From Okeania sp. SIO2C9 (GTDB taxonomy: Bacteria > Cyanobacteriota > Cyanobacteriia > Cyanobacteriales > Microcoleaceae): 64,000 bases of DNA. Of this stretch, positions 1 through 8,981 are shown in pieces. The translations under genes were made by a program, and so were the position numbers. The notes under the pieces were generated by a model. That model was given only the letters and a program-made list of their open reading frames with translations, had not been told where the DNA came from and searched no databases. Where the stretch lies: contig NZ_JAAHGO010000012.1 in the NCBI RefSeq assembly GCF_010672455.1, positions 753,808 to 817,807 of the forward strand. Direction: 5' to 3'. Positions within the stretch are counted from its first letter, which is position 1. Each line of letters opens with the position of its first letter.

Positions 1-194
1 TTGGTCGGTGGTCGGTGGTCGGTGGTAGGGGTTAAGTATTAGGTAAATTATTAATTGTTAGTTATTAATTATTAATTATTTACCGAAAAATTGTGGTTTA
101 AAGCTTCCCCTTTTAAGGAGAAAATAAAGAAAAATTTTCCTTTGAGTCAATCCTATCCGTTTTGAAGGAAAGGTAATTATTAATTATTAATTAT
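1..194. repeat. Intergenic repeats at the left edge
   Basis: The window opens in a GGTGGTC short tandem repeat, then AT-rich TAATTATTAAT repeats. From about 81 to 180 there is a copy of an interspersed repeat that begins ACCGAAAAATTGTGG and ends in a stretch resembling GAAAGGTAATTATT. It recurs about ten times in the window (for example near 28948, 34944 and 61195). No gene is seen. Confidence 0.7.
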
Positions 195-1140
195 TATAGT
201 TATTCTGAATAATATTGGGACACTAAGAGACGCAATAATCTCGAATAATATCATCAATGGATTTATCTTTTCCTTCGTACATTCTTTTCTTTTTTAATGC
301 ACCAAAGTCGTGTTCTATATCATTTAAATCTGGAGAGTATTTAGGGAGAAATATAACTTCATGTCCTTGGCTATTGACTAATTCCCTAATCAGCGTTTTT
401 CTGTGAATTGGTGCATTGTCCATTATTAGGACTGATTTTTGCTCAAGTGATGGTAATAAATATTGTTCTAGCCATCCGGAGAATCCAACAGCATTTAAGC
501 TTCCTTCAAAAATCATTGGGGCTATTTATACTTTTTTTATTTTTCTTCTTCCTGCCACCAAGTTTTCTCTTTTTTTTCTTTTGCCTTGTTTGTCCCCTCT
601 GACTTTTTTCCCTCTTTTTGACCAGGCTTGCTAGACATTCTTGAACTGACTCAAATCCACTCTCGTCAATATATACAAGGCTTTATATACCATAATTTTT
701 GATCGATTCTCTCAGTAATTTATAGTACTTTATTCTTTCAAGTCTATTTCTTTGTCGATACCTTAATTCTTTTTTTTTGTGTGATTTTCATTTGATGCAA
801 CGCATAACCAATTGAACTAATATTAACTCCAAACTTAACAGCGCGATCGCACAATCTAAAATCTGGATTTTCTTTCACATCTTGTTCTAATGCCTGCCAA
901 TCTAGTTTTCGCCGACGTCTTGTGACTTTTGTCGGTTTTAAATCCACTCTTGCTAGCCACCGATATATTGTAGAACGTCCCACTTTATAGATTCTGGCAG
1001 CCGATAAAATACTTCCTCCGTGTTCAATATAATCAATGACTCTTGTTCGTAAATCTAGACTGTAAGACATTCTTTAAATGATTTATTCTGGTTTATATTT
1101 TACTCTTTATATTGTACCACTCTTATTCATAATGACTATA
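195..1140 (-). mobile_element. IS630-family insertion sequence, decayed
   Basis: The ends are imperfect terminal inverted repeats: the left end reads TATAGTTATTCTGAATAA and the right end, on the other strand, TATAGTCATTATGAATAA. Both abut TA, the target used by the IS630/Tc1-mariner superfamily. The element is about 946 bp and carries one transposase reading frame on the minus strand that is broken at several points. It is therefore recognisable end to end but probably inactive on its own. Confidence 0.8.
223..1070 (-). pseudogene. IS630-family transposase, broken
   Basis: This is a DDE transposase that cuts and joins DNA at the element ends. The N-terminal part (1070 to 744) is a helix-turn-helix region starting MSYSLDLRTRVIDYI. 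The middle (about 740 to 540) holds the first catalytic Asp in YIDESGF. The C-terminal part (516 to 223) holds MDNAPIH and LPKYSPDLNDIEH. The first switch of frame lies at an A9 run, where IS630 elements of cyanobacteria are known to frameshift, so that break could be programmed. However, an in-frame TAA lies just before YIDESGF and a second frame change lies near 530, so the gene is most likely dead. Confidence 0.85.
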
Positions 1141-1314
1141 ATTATTAATTGTAGAAGAGCCAGTTTATTTGTAATATTCTTTTTTAAATTTGGTATGATA
1201 CATTGAAATTGTGAATAATATTAATAGACATCTCCACCAAATGAGGGAGTAGGGAGTAAGGAATAGAGAGTAGGGGGAAATAATTGATTTTATTTTTTAT
1301 TATTAGAGATGTCT

Positions 1315-1584
1315 AATGACTTTGGATAAATCTAGAATTTAATCTATCAAAAATAAAAGCGCGAACAAAAAACTTTTTCCTTCTACTACTGTTTGTTCTT
1401 CTTTCTTCCCTCCTGAGGACTGAGGAGTGAGGAGTGAGGACTCAATAATAATGACTTTGGATAAATCTAGAATTTAATCTATCAAAAATAAAAGCGCGAA
1501 CAAAAAACTTTCTCCTTCTACTACTGTTTGTTCTTCTTTCTTCCCTCCTGAGGACTGAGGAGTGAGGAGTGAAGACTCAATAAT
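1315..1584. repeat. Tandem duplication, period 135 bp
   Basis: Two nearly identical 135-bp units (1315-1449 and 1450-1584) both begin AATGACTTTGGATAAATC and end in a GAGGAGTGAGGACTCAATAA-like stretch. They differ at very few positions, so the duplication is recent. The unit has no long reading frame and lies just upstream of the next gene. Confidence 0.9.
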
Positions 1585-1627
1585 TAAGATTAGTATCATA
1601 TACTAATTCACCAATACCTAATTATTT

Positions 1628-2734
1628 TTGATGAAAAAACTGATTACTACACTAACACCTGAGCAAGAAGCTCTGATTCGAGTGTATCGAAAAAAGTGGC
1701 ATACAATAGCACATTCTACCCAACCTATTAATCGTCAAAAAGCTACTAAAGCGATTCAGTTAGCCTACAATTTAATGGGCGATCCAAATCCAGAGATTCT
1801 TTTTTGTGAAAGCCCCTATGCAGCTTTTAACACTCTGCTTAGTGTAATTTGGCAGCGATGGGAAAGCAAAGATGACTATGGTCATCGTCACATTTTCGGA
1901 GATAGATGGCAACTTTTGAGAGAACAACTAAAGTTGCAAATTACCGATAAATTATGTGAAGAAATAGATAGCAAAATTCGGGAAGATACTGATAGTTCAT
2001 TAACAGAAGAGTCATTAAAACCAGAGGAACTTTGGAGTCATATTCTTTACTCTCAAATAGAAGAAAAATGGCAAGAAATAATTTCTGAAATTTCCATTAA
2101 GTTGTTGTGCTTGTGGAGTTATCCTATTCCCACAGAATTATGGAGTAGTTATGTCGCTTGGATAGATTTTTGTATTTCTGTTATTAATTGTGATTATAAT
2201 TCAAATGACTGGCAAGTATTAGAGTCTATTGTCAGAAACTGTGGTTGGATATATCCTTTGAGACATCTGTGTATTATTTGCGATCGCCCTAGAAAGTTAT
2301 TCTTGGATGATGAATATCGCCCCCACGCTGAAGGCAAACCAGCAATTGAATTTGCTGATGGTTATAGTTTATATGCTAATCATGGTGTGAGACTACCAGA
2401 AGAATATGGAATATTATCTCCCCAAAAATGGGAAGCAAAATGGCTTTTGTCTACAAAAAATGCTGAACTCAGACGAGTCTTAATTCAAGAAATTGGTTAT
2501 GAGAAAATTTGCCAAGATTTACAAACTTTAGAAATAGATACATGGCAAGAATATACTCTCTTAAGAATAGATGATGATGCCGATATTGAGCCAATATTAA
2601 TCTTAAAAATGATTTGTCCAAGCACGGGAAATATTCATACTTTAAGGGTACCTCCTGATATACACTCGGCGAAAGAAGCTATTAGTTGGGTAAATTGGGG
2701 AATTTATCCAGAAGAATTTTATATACAAACTTAG
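1628..2734 (+). CDS. DUF6745-like hypothetical protein
   Basis: This is a 368-residue protein that I place, from memory of the family, with cyanobacterial DUF6745-type proteins. Those typically open with a stretch like LTPEQEALIRVYRKKW and carry SPYAAFNTLL, then a central SLYANHGVRLPEEYG segment followed by the LRRVLIQEIGYEKI-like region. All of these are visible here. There is no signal peptide or membrane segment, so it should be cytosolic. In other cyanobacteria the domain often sits beside leucine-rich or pentapeptide repeats, but none is present here. No function is established. It is a single gene flanked by repeats on both sides, with no evident operon. Confidence 0.7.
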   Translation: MMKKLITTLTPEQEALIRVYRKKWHTIAHSTQPINRQKATKAIQLAYNLMGDPNPEILFCESPYAAFNTLLSVIWQRWESKDDYGHRHIFGDRWQLLREQLKLQITDKLCEEIDSKIREDTDSSLTEESLKPEELWSHILYSQIEEKWQEIISEISIKLLCLWSYPIPTELWSSYVAWIDFCISVINCDYNSNDWQVLESIVRNCGWIYPLRHLCIICDRPRKLFLDDEYRPHAEGKPAIEFADGYSLYANHGVRLPEEYGILSPQKWEAKWLLSTKNAELRRVLIQEIGYEKICQDLQTLEIDTWQEYTLLRIDDDADIEPILILKMICPSTGNIHTLRVPPDIHSAKEAISWVNWGIYPEEFYIQT

Positions 2735-3070
2735 CAATATCATCTAATTGACATCCTCTGCGGTCTGAAAGCACTCCCCTATAGATTATGCAACGCCTTT
2801 AATGTCTCCAGGGGTTAAAACACCCTGGATTCTAAGTGGATGTGATGGGTGCGGACGCTATTGCCACGCAAAACACTGCTTACGATATTTTTTAGTCAGA
2901 TTATCCAACCCATATCGCTGTGGAAGCATCAACACTTCCCTAGCAACCTTGGCTAAATCTAAACTTAGCTGTGCTGCTACTTTTTCCGTCAGGCTATATG
3001 GCCATTTGCGTTCCGCAAAGCTCCGAATGGCGCCCCTACAATATAGACTCTTATCTTTAACACTGAATAA
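2735..3070. other. Intergenic region without a gene
   Basis: No credible gene. Short reading frames on both strands here are not supported by any recognisable motif. The stretch is repeat-derived, with fragments such as TTTGCGTTCCGCAAAGC that recur elsewhere, and it runs into the MITE beginning at 3071. Confidence 0.5.
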
Positions 3071-3215
3071 TATCATGTCCGGTAGCATCGGTATTGTATA
3101 GCAAAGGTAGGCAACAGCTCCGGAAGGCAGGAAGGCTTAAGACAAGAAAAAAACTTAAATTCCCTGTAGATATCCACGCTAACTTTTACACAAACGATTG
3201 CCTTCGGACATGATA
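3071..3215. mobile_element. MITE with TATCATGTCCGG ends and TAA target duplication
   Basis: The left end TATCATGTCCGG and right end GGACATGATA form terminal inverted repeats and are flanked by TAA on both sides (3068-3070 and 3216-3218). The interior is closely related to the copies at 53049 and 57332. A second terminus of the sister type (ACCGGGTTTGATA) follows at about 3228-3240, so this is a composite site. Confidence 0.8.
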
Positions 3216-3240
3216 TAACACCGATGCTACCGGGTTTGAT

Positions 3241-3356
3241 ATTAGGGCATGAGCAAAACTACGAAGCCCTATTATAACTGTTTTACCGTAAGCGTAGCTC
3301 CCCCGAAGGGGGCACATGATATAAAAATTGCACTGAGGTAAGTTGCTAACACTACA
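3241..3356. other. Intergenic repeat debris
   Basis: Short region carrying a CCCCCGAAGGGGG palindrome next to CATGATATAA. This is another right end of the TATCATGTCCG family, similar to the end seen at 18485-18510. No gene is seen. Confidence 0.4.
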
Positions 3357-3830
3357 TTAATTTTTTGCCGATCTATTTGATTTAAAATTAATTAAATTAT
3401 TCAGAATTCCAAACCAAAAAGGCGCTCCCTGAGAAATCGCAATAATACTTATAATCCATCCTGTAACGGCTTTAATAATATAAGAAAAACTCAAGGGTGT
3501 AAACTGTTCTTTGAGTGGTTGTGAAAAATTCCATCCAATTGGCAAATTATCAATTCCATCCAAAGCCATAAAAGTTGTAGCGAATTGTTCTTGAATACAA
3601 GTTTGAAATTCGGTATCCTCATTGACCTGCGAACATGAATTTGATTCAGAATTTGAGACTATTACTTCCGTTATTTTATTACTTAGAGTTGAGGTAATTT
3701 CGCTTTTTGATAAATTATCGATAATGTTTACTGTGTCAATATTGAACATCAAAACAACTATTACAGATAATATAATAGAAATGTATTGCCTTTTTTGATC
3801 GTAAATTTCTAAAGCATATTCTATTGACAT
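3357..3830 (-). pseudogene. C-terminal remnant of a cyanobacterial membrane protein
   Basis: 157 residues are open from ATG. Two hydrophobic stretches are visible: one near residues 15-35 and one near 115-135 (GWIISIIAISQGAPFWFG). The C-terminal GAPFWFGILNNLIN-like ending is typical of a family of longer cyanobacterial membrane proteins whose function I do not know. Upstream of the ATG the frame stays open for about 16 more codons (ending QLQSWYD, a natural continuation) and then hits TAA with no usable start. The ATG also has no Shine-Dalgarno sequence nearby. I therefore read it as a gene that lost its N-terminal half, although a short functional protein cannot be excluded. Confidence 0.55.
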
Positions 3831-4083
3831 ATCATACCAAGATTGAAGTTGTTGATCTAAATATTTAAGTTGCTCTCCTTTTTACAAATTGCAGGAGGTG
3901 TCCAATAGCTAAAAGTCTGATATTATCGTCAATTTATCAAGACTTACGCACGAGGTACGAAAAAGTAGCATTTGAGATTGCTTCCCTATGGGTCGCAATG
4001 ACGGAAATAGGTTCTACTGTGTAAGTCCTAAACTTACTATTATAACTTAATTATTGGTCTTTATCAAACTACAAATTGTCAAA

Positions 4084-4109
4084 CTAAAAGGCAGGCAAAA
4101 TGCCTACCT
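4084..4109 (-). terminator. Rho-independent terminator of the ctaA-ctaB side
   Basis: On the minus strand a 9-bp stem (AGGTAGGCA / TGCCTGCCT, one G-T pair) closes a 3-nt loop and is followed by TTTT. It lies about 40 bp past the ctaB stop codon. Confidence 0.75.
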
Positions 4110-4148
4110 CAAACAAGATTTTATTGTTTAATTACTGTTTAATTACAA

Positions 4149-5135
4149 CTAAGATAATATTGCCATAGCACTACTAATCAAAGTCTGAAAATTATCCGCA
4201 ACAACAGTAGTAATTCCACGAGTAAAAGGTAAACTGTCAATCACCATTACTAAACACAATAACATCATGTAGTAGATGGAATATTTGAATAGCGATCGCG
4301 CTACATCTCTATTAGAAGGCTCTTTTAATAATAGCCAAGCTTTCTGGATAAAGACTCCACCAAGGAGAGTTGCTAATATTGCATAAACAGCTCCACTCGC
4401 GTGCAACGGATAAACTAGCAACAAAGTCATCGGAACCAAAATCAGAGTGTAAACCCAAATTTGTTTGGCTGTTTCCTCATCTCCTTCAATCACAGGTAAC
4501 ATTGGCACGCCAACTTCTTTATATTCATCGCGAATATAGATTGCCAAAGCCCAAAAATGAGGTGGAGTCCAAATAAAGATGATGGCAAACAACAACCAAG
4601 CTGCCCAACTCAGCTCCCCTGTCACCGCGGCCCAACCTACTAATGGGGGAATAGCACCAGCAGCACCGCCAATTACAATATTTTGTACGCTGTGACGTTT
4701 TAACCAATGGGTGTAAATACCAACATAAAAAACTATTCCAGACATTGCCAACAGTGCTGCTAGTAAATTAGCAAATACTGTGAGCAAAGTAAATGATGTA
4801 GCTGCTAGAATGAATGCAAAAATTAAAGCATCGCGAGGTTTGACTCTCCCAGAAGGAATAGGACGCCAGCGAGTACGCTCCATAATATAGTCAATATCGC
4901 TGTCATAGATGCAGTTGATAGCGTTAGCTGAACCAGAAGCTAATGCACCACCTATTAATGTCACGAATAATAGAAGGGGAGAGACTTCTCCTTTTGCTCC
5001 CAACCACATTCCGGCTGCTGTTGTAATCAGTAGCAGTAGAATAATTCTAGGTTTTGTTAGTTGATAATAGCTTTTGAGTACTTGTAAGATATTATCATGG
5101 CGTCGTGGAAGACGATGAGAAATAACTTCTTGCAT
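4149..5135 (-). CDS. ctaB: Protoheme IX farnesyltransferase (heme O synthase)
   Basis: This is an integral membrane prenyltransferase of the UbiA superfamily. It adds a farnesyl group to heme B, giving heme O for the aa3-type cytochrome oxidase. The 328 residues match the family length. The Asp-rich prenyl-diphosphate site is visible as [18 protein letters not shown], followed by RPIPSGRV. The second motif region appears near [15 protein letters not shown]. About eight hydrophobic helices follow. The gene is on the minus strand downstream of ctaA in the same direction, with repeat-filled spacing of 569 bp. The oxidase subunits lie divergently, so the locus holds the complete heme A and oxidase module. 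A clear terminator follows. Confidence 0.96.
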   Translation of the reverse strand: MQEVISHRLPRRHDNILQVLKSYYQLTKPRIILLLLITTAAGMWLGAKGEVSPLLLFVTLIGGALASGSANAINCIYDSDIDYIMERTRWRPIPSGRVKPRDALIFAFILAATSFTLLTVFANLLAALLAMSGIVFYVGIYTHWLKRHSVQNIVIGGAAGAIPPLVGWAAVTGELSWAAWLLFAIIFIWTPPHFWALAIYIRDEYKEVGVPMLPVIEGDEETAKQIWVYTLILVPMTLLLVYPLHASGAVYAILATLLGGVFIQKAWLLLKEPSNRDVARSLFKYSIYYMMLLCLVMVIDSLPFTRGITTVVADNFQTLISSAMAILS

Positions 5136-5704
5136 AGATTCTTAGTTTGTTAATTTTGTGTTTTAACTGATTTTTGTTTCCGTAGTCTAAAGTTTATGAG
5201 CAAATAAAAACGGATATTAGTACCAGTTAATTTGTGGTGTTAGTCAGTTTGAAAAATTTAGTCCGGTTGAATATTTATACAGCACATTTCGGGCAAACAA
5301 TCTACAGCTCACAAATGGTAAAGTTATTGTAGGTCCGGCATCTTGCCCGCTAGTTATGTTCCTCACCGATAGCTGACAGTGTTGTAAACGGACACTAAAT
5401 ACAGTGAGGACACAATTCGGAGCTTGGCGCTAGCCAATGCCATTCGCCCCTACATAGTTTTCAAGGTGAATTTGCGTAAGTCCTGTAATCTAATAACTCA
5501 TAAAAGAGGGGTATATTACTGTATCCATGTTAACAATTAACTAGCTTTTAGCATTTCCTGACGGAATGCTCCGCAAACAGCTATCAGCTTTTATAGGTCT
5601 GGGTTTAAATCCCCAGTCTATAAACCGTAAGGTTTAGAAAAGGGTTTCAATCCCCTTCTAAACGTTTACTCCTGACTGCTGAGTACTGAGTGCTGACCGC
5701 TTTT
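5136..5704. other. Repeat-filled spacer between ctaA and ctaB
   Basis: No gene. The spacer holds a fragment of the palindromic GGGGCGAATGG repeat (5440-5453), a copy of the GCATTTCCTGACGGAATGC element around 5550-5590, and paired AAATCCCC / GGGTTT motifs. An independent promoter for ctaB may lie near its start, but I cannot point to one. Confidence 0.5.
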
Positions 5705-6619
5705 TTAAGCTTTTGCAAATTGTCGATCGCGTAAAGCAATAACAGTAAACGCTACTAAAGTTCCCAGTAATGCTGCTCCTACGGCTTGATGAGATACGGT
5801 TAATAACTCAATTTGTAGACGTAACCGGAAGGTCATAACTCCCAAACCTATCTGAGCTAATACTAATAAACCAGCCCAGTTTGCTAACTTTCGCAGCAGC
5901 GGATGTAAGGCAGAGGTGCGCCACGCCATTACTACCAATATTAATGTTGCTAAAGTCGGAGGAACAACACCAGCAATATGACTATTCATTATTTTACAAA
6001 GTTCCGCCACTCCAAAACATTGATGCAACGCCCACTGAGAAGCAACTAACCCACCGAGTAAACTTTGTAAATAAACTAAAATTGCAGCAGTTAATCCTAT
6101 CCAAGGTAGTTTACCAACATTGCCCGTACCTGTGTATGGCATCATTGATATACCTATAACTAATAGAGTCATAAAATATAGCAAAGCAGTACCAAGGTGA
6201 GCGGTGACAATATCAAAGCGTAACAGTTCTGTAACAGTTAATCCACCGAGTACGCCTTGAAAAACTATTAGTCCTAGAGCAAAGGTGGATGCCCAAGGTA
6301 GCCAACCTGGTAATTCTTGTCTATGCCACCATGATAAGCCCATAAGAGCGATCGCGCCAAAGCCAATTAAGCTGGCATCTAGTCGATGAAACCACTCTAA
6401 AAATACTTGTAGATTCATCTGTGCCATTGGTACTAATTTACCATAACACAAGGGCCAGTCAGGACAGGCTAAACCAGCATTCATAACCCTGGTAGCACTG
6501 CCAATAGCCATTAGTAGTAGGGTCGCTATACATAGTTTCCAAACCAACCCACGAATGCGATCGCGTGCTGGAGACTGAGAGGGAATAATTGTATTGTTAT
6601 TTAAAACAGAATTGGCCAT
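5705..6619 (-). CDS. ctaA: Heme A synthase (COX15/CtaA family)
   Basis: This is a membrane monooxygenase that oxidises the C8 methyl of heme O to the formyl group of heme A. The 304 residues form about eight membrane helices. The four conserved histidine sites are visible: WFHRLDAS, TAHLGTALLYF, MNSHIAGVVP and TVSHQAVGA. A conserved loop Cys pair also appears near HQCFGVAELC. The gene starts with ATG at 6619. It is divergent from ctaC across a 900-bp spacer and upstream of ctaB on the same strand, so the two heme-modifying enzymes sit side by side with the oxidase they supply. Confidence 0.95.
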   Translation of the reverse strand: MANSVLNNNTIIPSQSPARDRIRGLVWKLCIATLLLMAIGSATRVMNAGLACPDWPLCYGKLVPMAQMNLQVFLEWFHRLDASLIGFGAIALMGLSWWHRQELPGWLPWASTFALGLIVFQGVLGGLTVTELLRFDIVTAHLGTALLYFMTLLVIGISMMPYTGTGNVGKLPWIGLTAAILVYLQSLLGGLVASQWALHQCFGVAELCKIMNSHIAGVVPPTLATLILVVMAWRTSALHPLLRKLANWAGLLVLAQIGLGVMTFRLRLQIELLTVSHQAVGAALLGTLVAFTVIALRDRQFAKA

Positions 6620-7519
6620 AGGATTTTTATTGGCTTGAATCTAAAATCTTGCTAAATTATTGAAGTAGCAGTCAGCACTCAGCTATTAGCAATCAGCTTC
6701 TAGTTGCTTGTCTGATGGAGGATAAAATCCCTATTAACAGGCAGCACGGGCTTTTTAACATATAGTTAGGTAGTTAGGTGAATTAAACCCTCAAATTTTT
6801 AGCTGATAGCTGTTTGCGGAGCATTCCGGTACGGAAATGCTAAATGCTGATAGCTAGTTAACATCTGACAATTATTAATGCGTCTGATTTTTGTTACTAT
6901 AAGGGATACTATCTGAAGATTTGTTGTGCTTTAGAAAGTTTTCTGATTTTAATTTTCTTTACAGTTTACTGTTCTATTTGTTACTAATTTTCCCGAAATT
7001 TCATTCTTAACTTTTTCTTTAATTTCTAATAAATTAATAAATTCAAAGTATGCAATTTAAGAGTACATATTCAATGTAACTTTATTTATACAAACTGTGG
7101 GGTAATTTTTGAGGAAAATAGTTAAAATAGTATAAACTTTCTCCAGAGAAATGTAGGAAAAACTAAGATAATCTATAATTTTTATAAACAGTAACAATTG
7201 TATCTAAATTATGAGTAGGCACTTAGTTTAACTTATATAGTTGAGTATGACAAAAAGTCAAACAATCCTCTAGGTAGACTAGGGTTTTTCAAGCTGACAG
7301 AGATTTTAACGCTGCTGTCAACTTCAAATAACTGTTTGTATCAGTAGCTTGAGTTTCAAGCGAATTTAAGCCTGCTCTTGAAGATAAGTTGCAGACTGCG
7401 GTCAGTGGTCTTCTGGGAAGCAGGAAGCTAGCTCCAAAGCTCATGCAATTCCGGTGTGGGTAAGTTTGGATAAGTTTAGTAGAACGGGAGAAAGACTAAG
7501 TTAAAGAGGTAATATATAT
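6620..7519. promoter_or_regulatory. Divergent control region between ctaA and ctaC
   Basis: A 900-bp stretch without a gene. The ctaA-proximal part holds repeats such as TGTTTGCGGAGCATTCCGG and GCTGATAGCTAGTTAA. The middle, about 6890-7250, is very AT-rich and is the likeliest place for promoters of both directions. I do not see a motif I would name with confidence. Near 7387-7434 a short stretch resembles the end of a TnpB gene. Confidence 0.45.
7387..7434 (+). pseudogene. Possible TnpB C-terminal scar upstream of ctaC
   Basis: One frame reads DCGQWSSGKQEA, resembling the variable C-terminal tail of IS200/IS605-type TnpB proteins (ACGQ... followed by a KQE-type ending). Two clearer scars of the same kind lie upstream of ctaD and ctaE. 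Alone, this match would be weak. Confidence 0.3.
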
Positions 7520-8539
7520 ATGGAAGAAAAAGAAAAAATACCAGTCTCAGTAATCACCCTAGTAGTTGGTATAATAGTTACCATAATTAGCGTGTGGTTA
7601 GGTCAAAATCATGGTCTATTACCAGAGCAAGCATCAGTACAAGCTCCTCTGGTGGATGGTTTTTTTGATGTCATGTTTACTATAGCAGCAGCTTTATTTC
7701 TAGTGGTAGAAGGAACAATCGTCTTCTCTGCAATTAAATTTCGTAGACGTGAAGGAGATGATAGTGATGGCGCTCCCTTTAGGGAAAATTTACCATTAGA
7801 AATATTTTGGACGGCAATTCCATCCATAATTGTGATTGGTCTTGGTATCTACAGTGTAGATGTATATAGACAGATGGGTGGATTCGACCCAGCAGGAACA
7901 AAAGTAGCTCATGTTTCTTCATCCGAACTTCAAACAGTGAAGCCAGGTTCAGCTCTGGCAGCTCCCCTAATAGCAGACGCTGAAGGAATGGAGTCAGAAG
8001 AAGTAGCTACAAAAGAAGGGAGCAAATATGGCTTTGGAGCAGCTCCTGAAGCAGGAGCAAACCCGGCAGATGTAGTCGTTGATATCACAGGAATTCAGTA
8101 TGGATGGCTGATGACCTATCCCGAAAGTGGTGTTTTAGCAGGGGAACTCCATATTCCTGTCAACAAGGATATACAAATCAACCTTTCTGCTGATGATGTT
8201 ATTCATGCTTTCTGGATACCTGCTTTCCGTTTGAAGCAAGATGCAATTCCTGGTAAAAAGACCCAACTCCGGTTCGTAGCTACTAAAACTGGAGAATATC
8301 CAGTATATTGTGCAGAACTTTGCGGTGCTTACCACGGAGCGATGAGAACACAAGTAATTGTTGAAACTCAAGAAGAGTATGAAGCTTGGATAAAAGAAAA
8401 TACTTTTGCCGAGCAACCACAGTTGAATCAAGCTGTAGCAGTAAATACTGCTGATTTATCAGAATCGGAGTATCTTAGCCCTTATGCTAATGAAATGGGT
8501 ATCGATTCCGAAACATTAAATCAAATTCACCCAAACTAG
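7520..8539 (+). CDS. ctaC: Cytochrome c oxidase subunit II
   Basis: This subunit receives electrons from cytochrome c or plastocyanin through its CuA centre and passes them to subunit I. The 339 residues have two N-terminal membrane helices (about 8-28 and 45-72) and a periplasmic or lumenal cupredoxin domain. CuA ligands are visible: His229 in DVIHAFW, then Cys264, Cys268, His272 and Met275 in the YCAELCGAYHGAM motif. An extra Ala/Glu-rich insertion at about 135-180 lies between the helices and the cupredoxin fold. AAAGAGG precedes the ATG at good distance. This is the first gene of a plus-strand ctaC-ctaD-ctaE set, with spacers of 442 and 704 bp that are full of repeats and TnpB remnants. 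Confidence 0.97.
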   Translation: MEEKEKIPVSVITLVVGIIVTIISVWLGQNHGLLPEQASVQAPLVDGFFDVMFTIAAALFLVVEGTIVFSAIKFRRREGDDSDGAPFRENLPLEIFWTAIPSIIVIGLGIYSVDVYRQMGGFDPAGTKVAHVSSSELQTVKPGSALAAPLIADAEGMESEEVATKEGSKYGFGAAPEAGANPADVVVDITGIQYGWLMTYPESGVLAGELHIPVNKDIQINLSADDVIHAFWIPAFRLKQDAIPGKKTQLRFVATKTGEYPVYCAELCGAYHGAMRTQVIVETQEEYEAWIKENTFAEQPQLNQAVAVNTADLSESEYLSPYANEMGIDSETLNQIHPN

Positions 8540-8595
8540 ACTAGAACTACTATTAGCTATGGCGGGCAGTTTGCTCCGCAACGCTAGCGCGAACG

Positions 8596-8652
8596 TCCGT
8601 GACAGCCTGTGGACTGGATAACGCCGACGTTGCCAGGTTGAAGCAGGAATAG
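8596..8652 (+). pseudogene. TnpB C-terminal scar between ctaC and ctaD
   Basis: Eighteen codons read SVTACGLDNADVARLKQE and then TAG. This is the typical ending of cyanobacterial IS200/IS605 TnpB genes (VTACG ... KQE stop). Nothing of the preceding catalytic domain remains, so only the 3' end of the element was left behind. Confidence 0.6.
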
Positions 8653-8660
8653 AACAGATT

Positions 8661-8713
8661 GTTTAGAGAAAATCATAGATTTATATAGATAATCGTAGGT
8701 TTCTAAGAACGGA
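8661..8713. repeat. 53-bp dispersed repeat, copy 1
   Basis: The stretch containing AATCATAGATTTATATAGAT is repeated almost exactly at 15357-15413, between the metallophosphoesterase and sulfatase genes. No coding sense is apparent. Confidence 0.8.
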
Positions 8714-8908
8714 AGAGTTGGGGAGGAGTCAGCTCCAAAGGTAAAAAAAAATGAGTTCAACCTCCCCAACTTTACAAAAAGGCGGTGGGTCTCATCGTCT
8801 CTGTCTGCAGAGGGTTAAGTGGTTGCACTCCCTATGTTTCGCTCCGCGACATGTAACGCGCAGCGTTGCGCCAGCAAAACAGAAAGCCCTATCCGTGAGG
8901 TTGGGAAA

Positions 8909-8938
8909 CCTACATCATAATCTTTGATTTGATGTAGG
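8909..8938. promoter_or_regulatory. Hairpin ahead of ctaD
   Basis: A 9-bp perfect stem (CCTACATCA / TGATGTAGG) with a 12-nt loop lies 43 bp before the ctaD start. There is no T-tract, so it looks more like a leader-RNA structure or mRNA processing site than a terminator. Confidence 0.5.
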
Positions 8939-8981
8939 AGAACTTCACTAATTAATTCGTAATTGTCAAAAGAATTTACAG

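Noticed and set aside
2802-3101. Open frame on the plus strand (and an antisense one) after the DUF6745-like gene
   Set aside because: It is composed of repeat DNA shared with other intergenic regions, with no recognisable protein features.
6890-7510. Riboswitch or structured RNA upstream of ctaC
   Set aside because: No conserved aptamer sequence is recognisable, and the region is simply AT-rich.
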